A stretch of DNA of 64,000 nt. Origin: Acidocella sp. (lineage in GTDB: Bacteria; Pseudomonadota; Alphaproteobacteria; Acetobacterales; Acetobacteraceae). The stretch lies in contig JAMFRU010000051.1 of assembly GCA_026224875.1 (NCBI GenBank), positions 1 to 64,000 on the forward strand. Reading direction: 5' to 3'. Shown here piece by piece: positions 35,301 to 43,260 of the stretch; position 1 is the first letter of the stretch, and each line of letters begins with the position of its first letter. A program made the position numbers and the translations under genes. Under the pieces are notes generated by a model. It had not been told where the DNA came from. It searched no databases and saw only the letters and a program-made list of their open reading frames with translations.

Positions 35301-35748
35301 CGCTTTCCGCGAAGACCTCGCCCGCCAGTTCGACGGCAATTACAAAATCGCCCTCAACCTCGCCCCGCCTTTGCTCGCCTTCCGTCGCGACGCCAAAACT
35401 GGACGCCCGAAAAAAATTGAGTTCGGACCATGGATTTTTCCGTTGCTAAAACTTATGAGCCAGCTAAAACCCCTGCGCGGCACGTTGCTGGACCCGTTCG
35501 GCTACACCGCCGAACGCCGCATGGAGCGCCGGCTCATTACAGAATATCGTGAAATGATTCTTGCACTCGCCGCCAGCGTTACCGATGCCACCATGGACCA
35601 GGCTACCGAAATCGCTGGTGCCGCGCATCTTATCGCCGGCTACGGTCCGGTGAAGGACGATGGCGAAAAAGCATATCAGGCGCACATAAAGACATTGCTT
35701 GCAGCCTACGGTAATGTCGCACAGGAAATGGCCACGGCGGCCGAATAA
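32320..35748 (+). CDS. indolepyruvate-type (2-oxoacid) ferredoxin oxidoreductase, fused
   Basis: The 1142-residue protein fuses the alpha (TPP) and gamma parts, the long alphaproteobacterial form. It has YRGSPITTLDAQLW near the N-terminus, the TPP-binding GDGTYTHSG at about residue 490, a ferredoxin domain with CEGCGDCSRQSNC (from about residue 623) and SCIKGFCPSF, and the C-terminal gamma domain with GIGGTGVLTVG. It converts an aryl or branched 2-oxoacid plus CoA to acyl-CoA, reducing ferredoxin. Start GTG with GGAG ten bases earlier. Its place between a Rieske oxygenase and a flavoprotein suggests a pathway-specific oxoacid. Confidence 0.93.
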   Translation: MTKTVVTLADRYEQRSGQIFLSSMQALVRLPLDQKRRDVAAGLVTGGYVSGYRGSPITTLDAQLWASQKLLDAHDIHFEPGLNEELAATSLRGTQQLGWFGKTRFDGVFAMWYGKGLGVDRACEALKLANFEGTHAKGGVLVVAGDDHAAKSSASAHQSEHTLIVGFIPILAPSTTAEILEYGQLGWEMSRFSGLYVGMKTVTDTLDLTSSVTLPELSIIRPELAGRNLNLRRSLPALVQESLVVNERLPTAIEFARANGLNRVIIAPARRQLVIVTSGKSYLDVRQALRDLGLDEARCAALGIGLIKLGMTWPLDQEFIRNACADARALLVVEEKRPVIEDQLATALYSLPTRPEILGKRDEQGRVLFPLDGVLDAGLVRHAILHRLEALGLVDDELTRRSAALDAIASAALSPAAAIRPAYFCSGCPHNSSTNIPEGSLALGATGCHGLAAFMPERRTMNVVGMGAEGLAWVGAQHFVETQHVFSNMGDGTYTHSGILAIRAAISAKANVTFKILYNDAVAMTGGQPLEGNTSVDMIIRELQAEGVKPVILVSDEPEKFKDQTVRVLHRDHLDEVQRELREVAGVSAIVYEQTCANEKRRRRKRGDYPDPDLRLFINPAVCEGCGDCSRQSNCVSITPLETEFGRKRAIDQSNCNKDYSCIKGFCPSFVSLRGAKPAKRAADTSGLDALIKKLPVPAIVDVTDSYSVLVTGIGGTGVLTVGAILGMAAHMEGKSAKVLDMTGMAQKGGGVMSHVRFSASADHIPSARLGTGQTDLLVACDLIVASGPDVVKTIRADTHVAANEDVVPTGEFQTRPDVDLSPTTFMHAIEQRIGKGNISLLRANELAAKLLGDTIFTNLMMVGFVAQKGLLPVGLEAIEEAVRLNGTAVKQNLMALSLGRLAAAFPTELMAFAKLTSTGQPQTPAEMISSRAKHLTAYQNAAYAKTYTEFMDDMAARLRGHDAAPFLMQVANQLARLMAYKDEYEVARLYSLPAFREDLARQFDGNYKIALNLAPPLLAFRRDAKTGRPKKIEFGPWIFPLLKLMSQLKPLRGTLLDPFGYTAERRMERRLITEYREMILALAASVTDATMDQATEIAGAAHLIAGYGPVKDDGEKAYQAHIKTLLAAYGNVAQEMATAAE

Positions 35749-35764
35749 CAATACGGGAGCAAAA

Positions 35765-37477
35765 ATGGCCGAAACATATGATGTGATCGTCGTGGGCTCC
35801 GGTGCGGCCGGTATGACCGCGGCCCTGCGCGCGGCCGAGCTTGGCCTGCACGTCCTCATCGTCGAGAAGGCGCATAAATATGGCGGCACCACGGCCACCT
35901 CTGGCGGTGTCGCCTGGATCGCCAATCATGGCCTCGGCGGCACCAGCGACACGCGCGAAGAGGCCCTGACCTATCTCGACGCGGTGATCCAGGGCCCGGT
36001 CAACCGCGAGCGGCTGGAAGCCTATGTCGATACCGGGCACAACATGCTCAGTTTTTTAGGCAAGCTCGGCATCAACTTCATTCCCATGCCCTGGCCCGAT
36101 TATTTTGCCGAACTGCCAGGCTCACGCACCGACCGCTCGCTGGTGCTGCCAATGTGGGATGGCCGCAAACTTGGCAACAAATTTCCGTTGGTACGCGAAC
36201 AATTTCCGCGTTTCAAACTCTTCAACCGCTACGCCATGAATCTGGCGGAGACATTCACCATCGCGGCCCGCGCCAAAGGCTGGAAGCGGATGCTCGCCGG
36301 CGTTATCTCGCGTTATTGGAGGGATCTGGCCACGCGCAAAATCACCAAGCGCGACCGCTGGTTTACCTCGGGCAATGCTGTCATCGGCCCGTTGCTGGAG
36401 CAGCTTTCCGCCAAAAATGTCGAGATCAGGCTTGAGACAAAACTTGAAGAGCTGATCGTCGAGAATGGCAAAGTCGGCGGCGTGCGCGTGAGCCGTTTCG
36501 GCACGCCTTACGAGATTTCGGCGCGCCACGGCGTCGTCATTTGCGCCGGCGGGTTCGAGTGGAATCAGCAGCTGCGTGATCGTTTTTATCCCGTAAAAAC
36601 TTCCATCTGGTGGACTAGCACGCCGCAAGGTGCAAACACCGGCGATGCGCTCCTGGCAGCCGAAGCCATAGGTGCTACCACGGAACACACAGAGGAAGGC
36701 TGGTGGGCACCGACGATGATCATGCCCAGCGCCAGTGCCTCGAATTTTGAGGAAGTACACCAGGCCGTGTTTGATGTCGGCCGGCCCTCCAGCGTCTGCG
36801 TCAACCGCAATGGCGACCGGTTTGTGAACGAGAGCTGCAGCTACGATCGTTTCGGTGTCGGAATGGTTGAGGACCAGCAGAAGACCGGCGCGAATTTGCC
36901 ATGCTGGCTGGTGTTCGACGCCGTCTTCCGCGCCAAATTCACCGCCGGCGGGTTCCTGCCCTCCGCCATCATGTCCGACAAATCCCTCCCCGTGGATTGG
37001 TGGGATCATTATATTTTCAAATCGGATAACATCGCCGATCTAGCGAAGAAACTGCAGCTTGATCCAGCGAAGTTGGTCGATGTAGTAAAGCGTATGAACG
37101 AATACGCCGCCAAGGGAGAGGACCCGGAGTTTGGCCGCGGCAGCACAATTTATGACCAGGCGTTTGGCGACCCTACCTGCAAACCCAACCCGGCGCTCGG
37201 TCCCATCATCAAAGCGCCCTTCTACGCCATTCCGATTCACCTGGGCGATCTCGGCACCAAAGGCGGCCTCAAGGCCGATGCCAAGGCGCGCGTACTGGAC
37301 GGTAATGATCAGCCCATTCCCGGCCTGTTTGCCGCCGGCAATGCTACCGGCAGCCCCTTCGGTCTGAACTATCCAGGCGCAGGCGGCACCATCGGCCCAG
37401 CCATGGTATTCGCTTTTATCGCCGCCAACGAAATTACCGCCCGCGCCAGCAACCGCGATGTAAGCAGCGCGGCATAA
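35765..37477 (+). CDS. FAD-dependent 3-ketosteroid-delta1-dehydrogenase-like protein
   Basis: The 570-residue flavoprotein has the FAD-binding VIVVGSGAAGMTAALRAAE near residues 6-24, GGTTATSGGVAWI, and the C-terminal NYPGAGGTIGPAMVFAFIA, which resembles the KstD end with its flavin-contacting Gly-rich loop. KstD-type enzymes introduce a double bond into the A ring of 3-ketosteroids; related ones dehydrogenate other cyclic ketones. A fumarate-reductase-like oxidoreductase is the broader alternative. GGGAG precedes the ATG by five bases; it follows the oxidoreductase by 16 bp. Confidence 0.82.
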   Translation: MAETYDVIVVGSGAAGMTAALRAAELGLHVLIVEKAHKYGGTTATSGGVAWIANHGLGGTSDTREEALTYLDAVIQGPVNRERLEAYVDTGHNMLSFLGKLGINFIPMPWPDYFAELPGSRTDRSLVLPMWDGRKLGNKFPLVREQFPRFKLFNRYAMNLAETFTIAARAKGWKRMLAGVISRYWRDLATRKITKRDRWFTSGNAVIGPLLEQLSAKNVEIRLETKLEELIVENGKVGGVRVSRFGTPYEISARHGVVICAGGFEWNQQLRDRFYPVKTSIWWTSTPQGANTGDALLAAEAIGATTEHTEEGWWAPTMIMPSASASNFEEVHQAVFDVGRPSSVCVNRNGDRFVNESCSYDRFGVGMVEDQQKTGANLPCWLVFDAVFRAKFTAGGFLPSAIMSDKSLPVDWWDHYIFKSDNIADLAKKLQLDPAKLVDVVKRMNEYAAKGEDPEFGRGSTIYDQAFGDPTCKPNPALGPIIKAPFYAIPIHLGDLGTKGGLKADAKARVLDGNDQPIPGLFAAGNATGSPFGLNYPGAGGTIGPAMVFAFIAANEITARASNRDVSSAA

Positions 37478-37488
37478 AGGAGAATCTC

Positions 37489-38445
37489 GTGACCGAAACA
37501 TTCGACGCCCTCTCGACGGCGGAAGAGGTGCTGGCCGGCATCGATCTGCACGGCAAGCGCATCCTTGTCACCGGTGTGTCCGCTGGCATCGGCGTAGAAA
37601 CAGCGCATGCGCTGGCGGTGCGTGGAGCTACCGTTTTTGGTGCGGCACGCGACCTGACCAAAGCCAAAGCCGCCATAGCGCGCGTGCAGGGCGATACGCC
37701 AACCAGCGGCTCCGTCACTTTGGTCGAGCTTGACCTCGCTTCGCTCGCCAGCGTGCGCGCCTGCGCCGGCCAGATGGCGCTGCAGGGTCCATTCGATTTG
37801 ATAGTGGCCAATGCAGGGCTTATGGGCCCGCCCTTGGGCCGCACGGCGGAAGGTTTCGAAACGCAATTCGGCGTCAACCACCTCAGCCATTTCGTGCTGG
37901 TCAACCGCCTCGCCCAGTGCATCCGCCCCGGCGGCCGCGTCGTCGTGCTCGCCTCCTCAGCGCATCACATTGCGGACATCAACCTCGACGACCCGAATTT
38001 CGAGCATACGGAATACACGCCCTATCTCGGTTACGGCCGCTCCAAAACCGCTAACATCCTGTTTGCGGTCGAGTTCGACCGCCGGCACCGCGCCCGCGGG
38101 ATTCGCGCCACCGCAGTACATCCGGGAGGCGTGGAAACCGAATTGGGCCGCTATATGGACCCAGCCACGCGCGAGGCCCAGCGCAAGGCGCTGGGCGATG
38201 CCAGCACCTGGAAATTTGTGCGCAAAAACGCGGCGCAAGGTGCATCAACCTCCGTCTGGGCCGGCGTATACGCACCCGCCGACGAAGTGGGCGGCCACTA
38301 TTGCGAAGATTGCCACGTTGGCGAAATATTACCGGGTCCGGCCGCGAGCCCCATGGGCCCAGGTGTGGCTGCGTATGCGATTGACCCTGAGCGCGCCAAG
38401 GCTCTTTGGAAGAAGAGCGAGGAGTTGGTAGGAGAAAGCTTCTAA
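37489..38445 (+). CDS. short-chain dehydrogenase/reductase (SDR), oxidoreductase type
   Basis: The 318-residue SDR has ILVTGVSAGIGVETAHALA, NAGLMGPPLGRT, NHLSHFVLVNRL and the active-site YGRSKTAN, of the retinol-dehydrogenase/WW-oxidoreductase-like subgroup. It starts with GTG after an AAAGGAG. It is the last gene of the amidohydrolase-Rieske-oxidoreductase unit and stops into a three-hairpin repeat. It probably handles an alcohol/ketone step of the same substrate. Confidence 0.9.
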   Translation: MTETFDALSTAEEVLAGIDLHGKRILVTGVSAGIGVETAHALAVRGATVFGAARDLTKAKAAIARVQGDTPTSGSVTLVELDLASLASVRACAGQMALQGPFDLIVANAGLMGPPLGRTAEGFETQFGVNHLSHFVLVNRLAQCIRPGGRVVVLASSAHHIADINLDDPNFEHTEYTPYLGYGRSKTANILFAVEFDRRHRARGIRATAVHPGGVETELGRYMDPATREAQRKALGDASTWKFVRKNAAQGASTSVWAGVYAPADEVGGHYCEDCHVGEILPGPAASPMGPGVAAYAIDPERAKALWKKSEELVGESF

Positions 38446-38449
38446 GAAA

Positions 38450-38568
38450 AAGCAGTTACTTTTTTGTAAAAAAGTAACCAAAAAACTTTTGGCCCTGTGG
38501 GCGTTGGCATGGCCAATGCCCACAGGGCCAAAAGTTTTTTGTGCAGCTTTTTCAAAAAGCTGCTGCTT
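38450..38568. repeat. three-hairpin repeat element, copy 2
   Basis: This copy has hairpins GTTACTTTTTT/AAAAAAGTAAC (38455-38478), a long stem around CTTTTGGCCCTGTGGGC / GCCCACAGGGCCAAAAG, and GCAGCTTTTT/AAAAAGCTGC (38543-38563). Compared with copy 1, the first stem differs by paired changes (GTACC/GGTAC versus GTTAC/GTAAC) and the second stem gains a pair. It starts just after the SDR stop and its end overlaps the stop of the leftward 3-hydroxyisobutyrate dehydrogenase gene. Confidence 0.85.
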
Positions 38569-39451
38569 AACTTTCGCGAATCGCCTTAATTATTCCTGAA
38601 AAATCGACCCCGCCCTGCCCCGCGGCAACAAAACTCTGATAGATTTCCGCAGCATGTTTCCCCAGAGCGGTGCTGGCTCCGGCGGAAGCCGCGGCTTCCT
38701 GGCTCAGTAACAAATCCTTCAGCATCAACGCCGCGGCAAAGCCGGGTTTGTAGTCGTTGTTAGCCGGGCTGGTGGGTACTGGCCCCGGCACCGGGCAGTA
38801 GGTGGTCAACGACCAGCATTGGCCCGAGGCAGTGGAGGCGACATCGTACAACGCCTGGTGCGACAGCCCTACTTTTTCGGCCAGCACAAACGCCTCGCCC
38901 ACCGCGATCATCGAAATACCGAGGATCATGTTGTTGCAGATTTTCGCTGCCTGTCCTGCGCCGGCGTCACCGCAATGCACGATCTTTTTGCCCATCAGTT
39001 CCAGCACAGGTTTTGCACGCGCAAAATCGCTAGCGGCACCACCGGCCATGAAGGTAAGCGTACCGGCAGATGCCCCGCCGACACCACCGGACACCGGCGC
39101 ATCGAGGTTCAGCATGCCCGCCGCCACCGCCAGCGCATTCGCCGCCCGGGCACTGTCGATATCGATGGTGGAGCTGTCGATAAACAGCGTACCCGCTGAC
39201 GCCGCCTGCAGAATCCCGCTGCCATAAAGCTCCAGCACCAATTTTCCGTTGGGCAGCATCGAAATCACGATCGACGCGCCCTTCACCGCCTCAACAGCGG
39301 TAGCAACAACCGTAATCCCAGCCTTCGCCGCGGCCTCATTGGCCGCCGGCACAACGTCAAACCCCTGCACTTTGTGCCCGGCCTTGGCGAGGTTAGTTGC
39401 CATCGGCAGCCCCATATTGCCCAGCCCGATAAACCCGATCGTTTCAGTCAT
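38567..39451 (-). CDS. 3-hydroxyisobutyrate dehydrogenase family protein
   Basis: The 294-residue protein has the NAD-binding GFIGLGNMGLPMATNLAK, the DAPVSGGVGGA substrate loop and the catalytic Lys in GAGQAAKICNNM, with a normal length. It oxidises 3-hydroxyisobutyrate in valine breakdown, or related beta-hydroxyacids. The acyl-CoA dehydrogenase gene upstream fits branched-chain acyl-CoA breakdown. The last codon borders the three-hairpin element. Confidence 0.9.
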   Translation of the reverse strand: MTETIGFIGLGNMGLPMATNLAKAGHKVQGFDVVPAANEAAAKAGITVVATAVEAVKGASIVISMLPNGKLVLELYGSGILQAASAGTLFIDSSTIDIDSARAANALAVAAGMLNLDAPVSGGVGGASAGTLTFMAGGAASDFARAKPVLELMGKKIVHCGDAGAGQAAKICNNMILGISMIAVGEAFVLAEKVGLSHQALYDVASTASGQCWSLTTYCPVPGPVPTSPANNDYKPGFAAALMLKDLLLSQEAAASAGASTALGKHAAEIYQSFVAAGQGGVDFSGIIKAIRES

Positions 39452-39462
39452 AACAGCCCCCT

Positions 39463-40614
39463 TTATTGCGGCGCCAGCAGGCCGCGCGCGATGATGACGC
39501 GCATGATTTCGTTGGTACCTTCAAGGATCTGATGCACACGCAAATCGCGCACGATCTTCTCGATCCCGTAATCAGATAAATAACCATAACCACCCAGTAA
39601 TTGCAGCGCCTGGTTGGCAATCTCGAACCCGGTATCGGTCACAAAGCGTTTGGCCATGGCACAGAGTTTCGTGGCATCCGGCGCCTTGTCATCCAGTGCA
39701 CAGGCCGCGCGCCACAGCAGCAGCCTTGCTGCTTCCAACTCCGTTGCCATATCCGCCACGCGGAATTGCAGCGCCTGAAACTGGCCGATGTTTTTGCCGA
39801 ACGCCTTGCGCTCTCCCAAATAGGCAATGGCCTTATCGAGCGCGCTCTGCGCCCCGCCCAGCGAGGCCGCGGCGATGTTGATCCGCCCGCCATCCAGCCC
39901 GGCCATGGCGATTTTGAAGCCGATGCCCTCGGGTCCAAGCCTGTTCGCCACCGGCACGCGCACATCTTCCATAATCACCTGGCGCGTCGGCTGGGCGTTC
40001 CAGCCCATTTTGTATTCGTTGGCGCCGAAGGAGACGCCCGGCATGTCCTTCTCGATGATCAGGGTCGAAATCCCTTTCGCCCCCTCCTCGCCGGTGCGTA
40101 CCATCACGGCATAAATCTCGGCCACGCCGGCGCCCGAGATAAATTGTTTTACACCGTTAACCATATAATGGTCGCCATCCAGCACCGCCTTCGTGCGCAG
40201 TGCCGCCGCATCGGAGCCGGCGGATGGCTCCGTTAAACAATAACTGGCGAAATGCTCCATGCTGCAAAGCGCCGGTAGATATCTGGCCCTCTGCTCATCA
40301 TTGCCATAACGGTCGATCATACCCGCAACCATGTTGTGGATCGAAATATACGCGGCAATCGTCGGGCAGCCCGTGGCCAAAGCCTCGATGATCAGCGCCG
40401 CATCGAGCCGCGACAGGCCCGAACCGCCCAACGCCTCATCGACATAAATACCGCCCATGCCCAAGGCCGCGGCGGTGCGCATTGTCTCCAGCGGAAAATG
40501 CTTCGTCCTGTCCCATTCCACCGCGAAGGGCGCCAGATGCTCATCGGCAAAGCCACGCGCCATATCGCGTATGGCCTCCTGCTCCTCGCCCAATGCAAAA
40601 CACAGGCCGCTCAT
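39463..40614 (-). CDS. acyl-CoA dehydrogenase (isobutyryl-CoA type)
   Basis: The 383-residue flavoprotein has ASYCLTEPSAGSDAAALRTKA, FISGAGVAEIY and the C-terminal QLLGGYGYLSDYGIEKIVRD and ILEGTNEIMR, where the Glu is the catalytic base of medium-chain type enzymes. It would oxidise isobutyryl-CoA or similar to the enoyl-CoA with FAD and ETF. ATG 40614 with a GGGGAG upstream is preferred to an upstream longer frame. It is co-directional with the 3-hydroxyisobutyrate dehydrogenase, 11 bp away. Confidence 0.9.
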   Translation of the reverse strand: MSGLCFALGEEQEAIRDMARGFADEHLAPFAVEWDRTKHFPLETMRTAAALGMGGIYVDEALGGSGLSRLDAALIIEALATGCPTIAAYISIHNMVAGMIDRYGNDEQRARYLPALCSMEHFASYCLTEPSAGSDAAALRTKAVLDGDHYMVNGVKQFISGAGVAEIYAVMVRTGEEGAKGISTLIIEKDMPGVSFGANEYKMGWNAQPTRQVIMEDVRVPVANRLGPEGIGFKIAMAGLDGGRINIAAASLGGAQSALDKAIAYLGERKAFGKNIGQFQALQFRVADMATELEAARLLLWRAACALDDKAPDATKLCAMAKRFVTDTGFEIANQALQLLGGYGYLSDYGIEKIVRDLRVHQILEGTNEIMRVIIARGLLAPQ

Positions 40615-40639
40615 CCACCGCTCCCCAATATTCTTGGCG

Positions 40640-40677
40640 CCACCATAGGCTTCAACAAACACGCACGCCTATGGTGG
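40640..40677. promoter_or_regulatory. inverted repeat in the acyl-CoA dehydrogenase leader
   Basis: CCACCATAGGC at 40640-40650 and GCCTATGGTGG at 40667-40677 form a perfect 11-bp inverted repeat with a 16-bp spacer, 26-63 bp upstream of the gene's ATG on the minus strand. It can be a dimeric regulator site or a leader hairpin. A second weaker pair, ATGTG/CACAT, lies at 40693-40710. Confidence 0.45.
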
Positions 40678-40714
40678 ATTTTCGCGCCTCCAATGTGTGT
40701 TAATTCACATATGC

Positions 40715-41578
40715 TTAACGGCGATCCAAGAACTCCAATATCATCGGCGCCAGCAACGGCCAGCGTTCGAACCGCCCGCGGCCGGGCGCATTCGGAATCA
40801 TCCCGCAATTGTTCCATTCCTGGTCGGGCCAAGGCGGCTCCACCAGCTGCGCATTGGGCAACAGTGCCGCCACCTGCTCACTCGCCTCGCGTGTGTGAGA
40901 AAGGTCGCTCTTGCCGCTGCGCAGCACAATCGCTGGCATGGTCAACCGGGCAAACTGCTCCGCCGAAATTCCCGGCACGGGCGATACGCGCGAATAGGCA
41001 TAGCCCTCGGCCCAGAGCTGCATTTTGGCGATGAACGCATCCGCGTCCCATTTCAGTATAAGCTCGCGGTTGCGCGGATTACGGGCAATCTGGTCGGCAA
41101 AACCGGGCAGTGCCGCCACCGCCGCCATGCCGCCCTTGGTCGCCGCCGCGGCTGCATCGGCGCAATAATAAGTCGCGAGCTGTGCCAGCGAAATCGCGCC
41201 GCCGCTGACCCACCAGATGAATATTTTACTCACATACTTCGGCATCCGCGCCGCCGCCAGCAGCGAGATTCGCGAGCCGGCCGAACCGCCCACCAAAGCG
41301 AACCGCTCCAACCCAAGTGCTGCGGTCAGCCCCACCAGCGTGTCCGCATGCAAAACCGATTCGCTTGCACCATCGAAACTGATATCGGACGCACCGCAAT
41401 TAGGCCGGTCCCACGACAATACGCGGTAACCACCCTGCACCAGCTCGGCCGCCAGCTGCGGCAGGCCGGGTGTGTCGCGCGGGTAGCGCCCGCCTGGCGT
41501 CAGAATAACCAGCGGCGCATCCGCCGCCCCGAAAAATGCGTAATCGATCTCGATACCGCCGACATCCTGCTTCGCCAT
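40715..41578 (-). CDS. alpha/beta hydrolase
   Basis: The 287-residue protein has LVILTPGGRYPRDTPGLPQL, the oxyanion-region WDRPNCGASD and the nucleophile elbow GGSAGS (Ser of GxSxG). A catalytic Asp/His pair near the C-terminus is not obvious by eye. It could hydrolyse an ester, lactone or C-C bond in the island. ATG 41578 has GGGGAG five bases upstream. It is divergent from the IclR gene and is the first gene of the leftward unit with the acyl-CoA dehydrogenase. Confidence 0.8.
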   Translation of the reverse strand: MAKQDVGGIEIDYAFFGAADAPLVILTPGGRYPRDTPGLPQLAAELVQGGYRVLSWDRPNCGASDISFDGASESVLHADTLVGLTAALGLERFALVGGSAGSRISLLAAARMPKYVSKIFIWWVSGGAISLAQLATYYCADAAAAATKGGMAAVAALPGFADQIARNPRNRELILKWDADAFIAKMQLWAEGYAYSRVSPVPGISAEQFARLTMPAIVLRSGKSDLSHTREASEQVAALLPNAQLVEPPWPDQEWNNCGMIPNAPGRGRFERWPLLAPMILEFLDRR

Positions 41579-41729
41579 TTCGCTCCCCATTTCTTCATCG
41601 CAGCGCCGCTTCAACGCGGCTTCATAACCCTTCCGGCAACTCTATGACATGACTGTAGGCGAAAACACCCGCCGCAAATATTGCCGCCAGAACCCCTGCC
41701 CCGCAAAACTTGCAATGTTTTTTGTTTTG

Positions 41730-41763
41730 GTTACATAGTAACATACAAAGTCGAATAGTAACA
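41730..41763. promoter_or_regulatory. repeated ATAGTAACA sites, probable IclR operator
   Basis: GTTACATAGTAAC (41730-41742) is a GTTAC-N3-GTAAC palindrome. ATAGTAACA recurs at 41735-41743 and 41755-41763, 20 bp apart, about two helical turns. They lie in the divergent region between the hydrolase and the IclR gene, 33-66 bp before the IclR start. A site for IclR itself, controlling both directions, is plausible. Confidence 0.45.
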
Positions 41764-41795
41764 CGTTAAGGCAACACTATTAAGGACGGAGCCCA

Positions 41796-42554
41796 ATGGC
41801 GGTCAAGCGTAGTCTCAGTGCCGGGCGCATGCTGTCGGTGTTCGAACTCGTGGCGCAGCTCCAACCCATCGGGGTGAGCGCGCTGGCCCGCGAGTTGGTC
41901 GCGGATAAATCCGCCGTGCAGCGCGACATTATGACCCTGGCCGATGCCGGCTGGATCCGCCTGGTACCGGGCCTGCGCGGGCAATGGGAGCTTACACTGC
42001 ATGCGCTCTCTTTGGCCCGCCCGCCGCACAGCAGCCACAGCCTGCGCCACCGCCTGCGCCCCATGCTGGAGCGGCTGCACGAGAGCAGCGGCGAGACCGT
42101 GTACTTAACCCTGCCGTATCAAAAACATTTCATCGTGGTAGATGCGCTGGAGAGCCAGCACATGCTGCGCGTGGTACCTTCCATCGGCATGAGCGTGCCG
42201 CTGCAGGGGAGTGCCACGGCGCGCGCCTATCTCGCGTTTTTGCCCGCCGCGCCAGCGGAGGCTTTGCTCGGCGGGCCGCCCTCCGCCGCCATGCTGGAGG
42301 ATTTCGCCCTCACCCGCGAGCGCGGCTATGCGGTAAACGATGGCGATATCCTGCCCGGCTCGGTCGCCATCGCCGCCCCGGTGCTCACCGGCCCGCATCA
42401 GCCCGTCGGCGCGCTGGTGCTGGTCGGGCCGCATGAGCGCATTCCGCCGGCACGCCAGCGCGAAATCGGCATGGCATTGCGCGAGGCAGGACGCGGCACA
42501 ATGGAAGCCTGGCCAGGCGAACACGCGCCGCGCCCGGGTGTGCTGGTGGGGTAA
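41796..42554 (+). CDS. IclR-family transcriptional regulator
   Basis: The 252-residue protein has an N-terminal winged helix-turn-helix (SLSAGRMLSVFELVAQL and VSALARELVADKSAVQRDI) and a C-terminal effector domain with LHESSGETVYLTL and ERGYAVNDGDILPGSVAIAAPVL. IclR regulators often control aromatic or acyl-CoA catabolic operons. Its divergent position to the hydrolase/acyl-CoA dehydrogenase unit suggests it governs that unit. Confidence 0.88.
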   Translation: MAVKRSLSAGRMLSVFELVAQLQPIGVSALARELVADKSAVQRDIMTLADAGWIRLVPGLRGQWELTLHALSLARPPHSSHSLRHRLRPMLERLHESSGETVYLTLPYQKHFIVVDALESQHMLRVVPSIGMSVPLQGSATARAYLAFLPAAPAEALLGGPPSAAMLEDFALTRERGYAVNDGDILPGSVAIAAPVLTGPHQPVGALVLVGPHERIPPARQREIGMALREAGRGTMEAWPGEHAPRPGVLVG

Positions 42555-42566
42555 ATCCCGGCCCGT

Positions 42567-43181
42567 TCAACCCTTGCGTGTTTTCTTAACCACGCCTTCG
42601 AAATGCGGCGCATCCGCCAAAGTGGGTGTCACGACCAGCCGGTCCAGAATATCCGCCATCTTGTCGATGCCGACGGATTCGCTTTGTTCCAGCCACCAGG
42701 CCAAAATTTCGAGAGTGGAGGCAACCGCGAACGCCACCCGCAGATCGCCTGGCAGCCAGGATTCAAACTGCCCCTGCTCAGCCGCCAGCTGGCGCATCTG
42801 GCGCACAAATTCCGATTTCACCGTGCCGGCCGCACCGCCGGTCAACAGCGCCGACCAGATTTTCCGGTGCTCCCATACATAAACGAACAATGCACGCGAG
42901 GTGGAGCGCGTATCGGCGCTATGCAGCATCGGCAAAGTCACCGCCGTCAGCCCGGAAATCTGATCCGCGGCGAGATCGTTCAGCAACGCCTCCTTGCTCG
43001 GGAAATGCCGGAAAAACGTTGCGTATCCGATTTTCGCTCTACCGGTGATTTCGCGAATGGTCACCTGTTCAAAAGGTTTTTCCTCCAGCAGACTTACCAG
43101 CGTGGCACGCAACGCCGCGCGTGAACGTACCGCTCTTGCATCGCCCGGCTCCTGCCCAATCTGCGCGTCCTGATCCGCCAA
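42567..43181 (-). CDS. TetR-family transcriptional regulator
   Basis: The protein of about 204 residues has the N-terminal TetR helix-turn-helix FEQVTIREITGRAKIGYATFFRHF and a helical ligand domain. No strong ATG is present; a TTG at 43181 lies seven bases after AAGGA, and a TTG two codons earlier is too close to the site. Its target is not adjacent: 3' of it is only the IclR gene end (convergent), 5' is the second TetR gene. Confidence 0.85.
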   Translation of the reverse strand: MADQDAQIGQEPGDARAVRSRAALRATLVSLLEEKPFEQVTIREITGRAKIGYATFFRHFPSKEALLNDLAADQISGLTAVTLPMLHSADTRSTSRALFVYVWEHRKIWSALLTGGAAGTVKSEFVRQMRQLAAEQGQFESWLPGDLRVAFAVASTLEILAWWLEQSESVGIDKMADILDRLVVTPTLADAPHFEGVVKKTRKG

Positions 43182-43260
43182 GCCCAAATCCTTGCTATTC
43201 CATCAATGTCATTAGCCGTGATGGGCGCTGATTCCAAGCATTTGGCGGCAATTATCCTCT

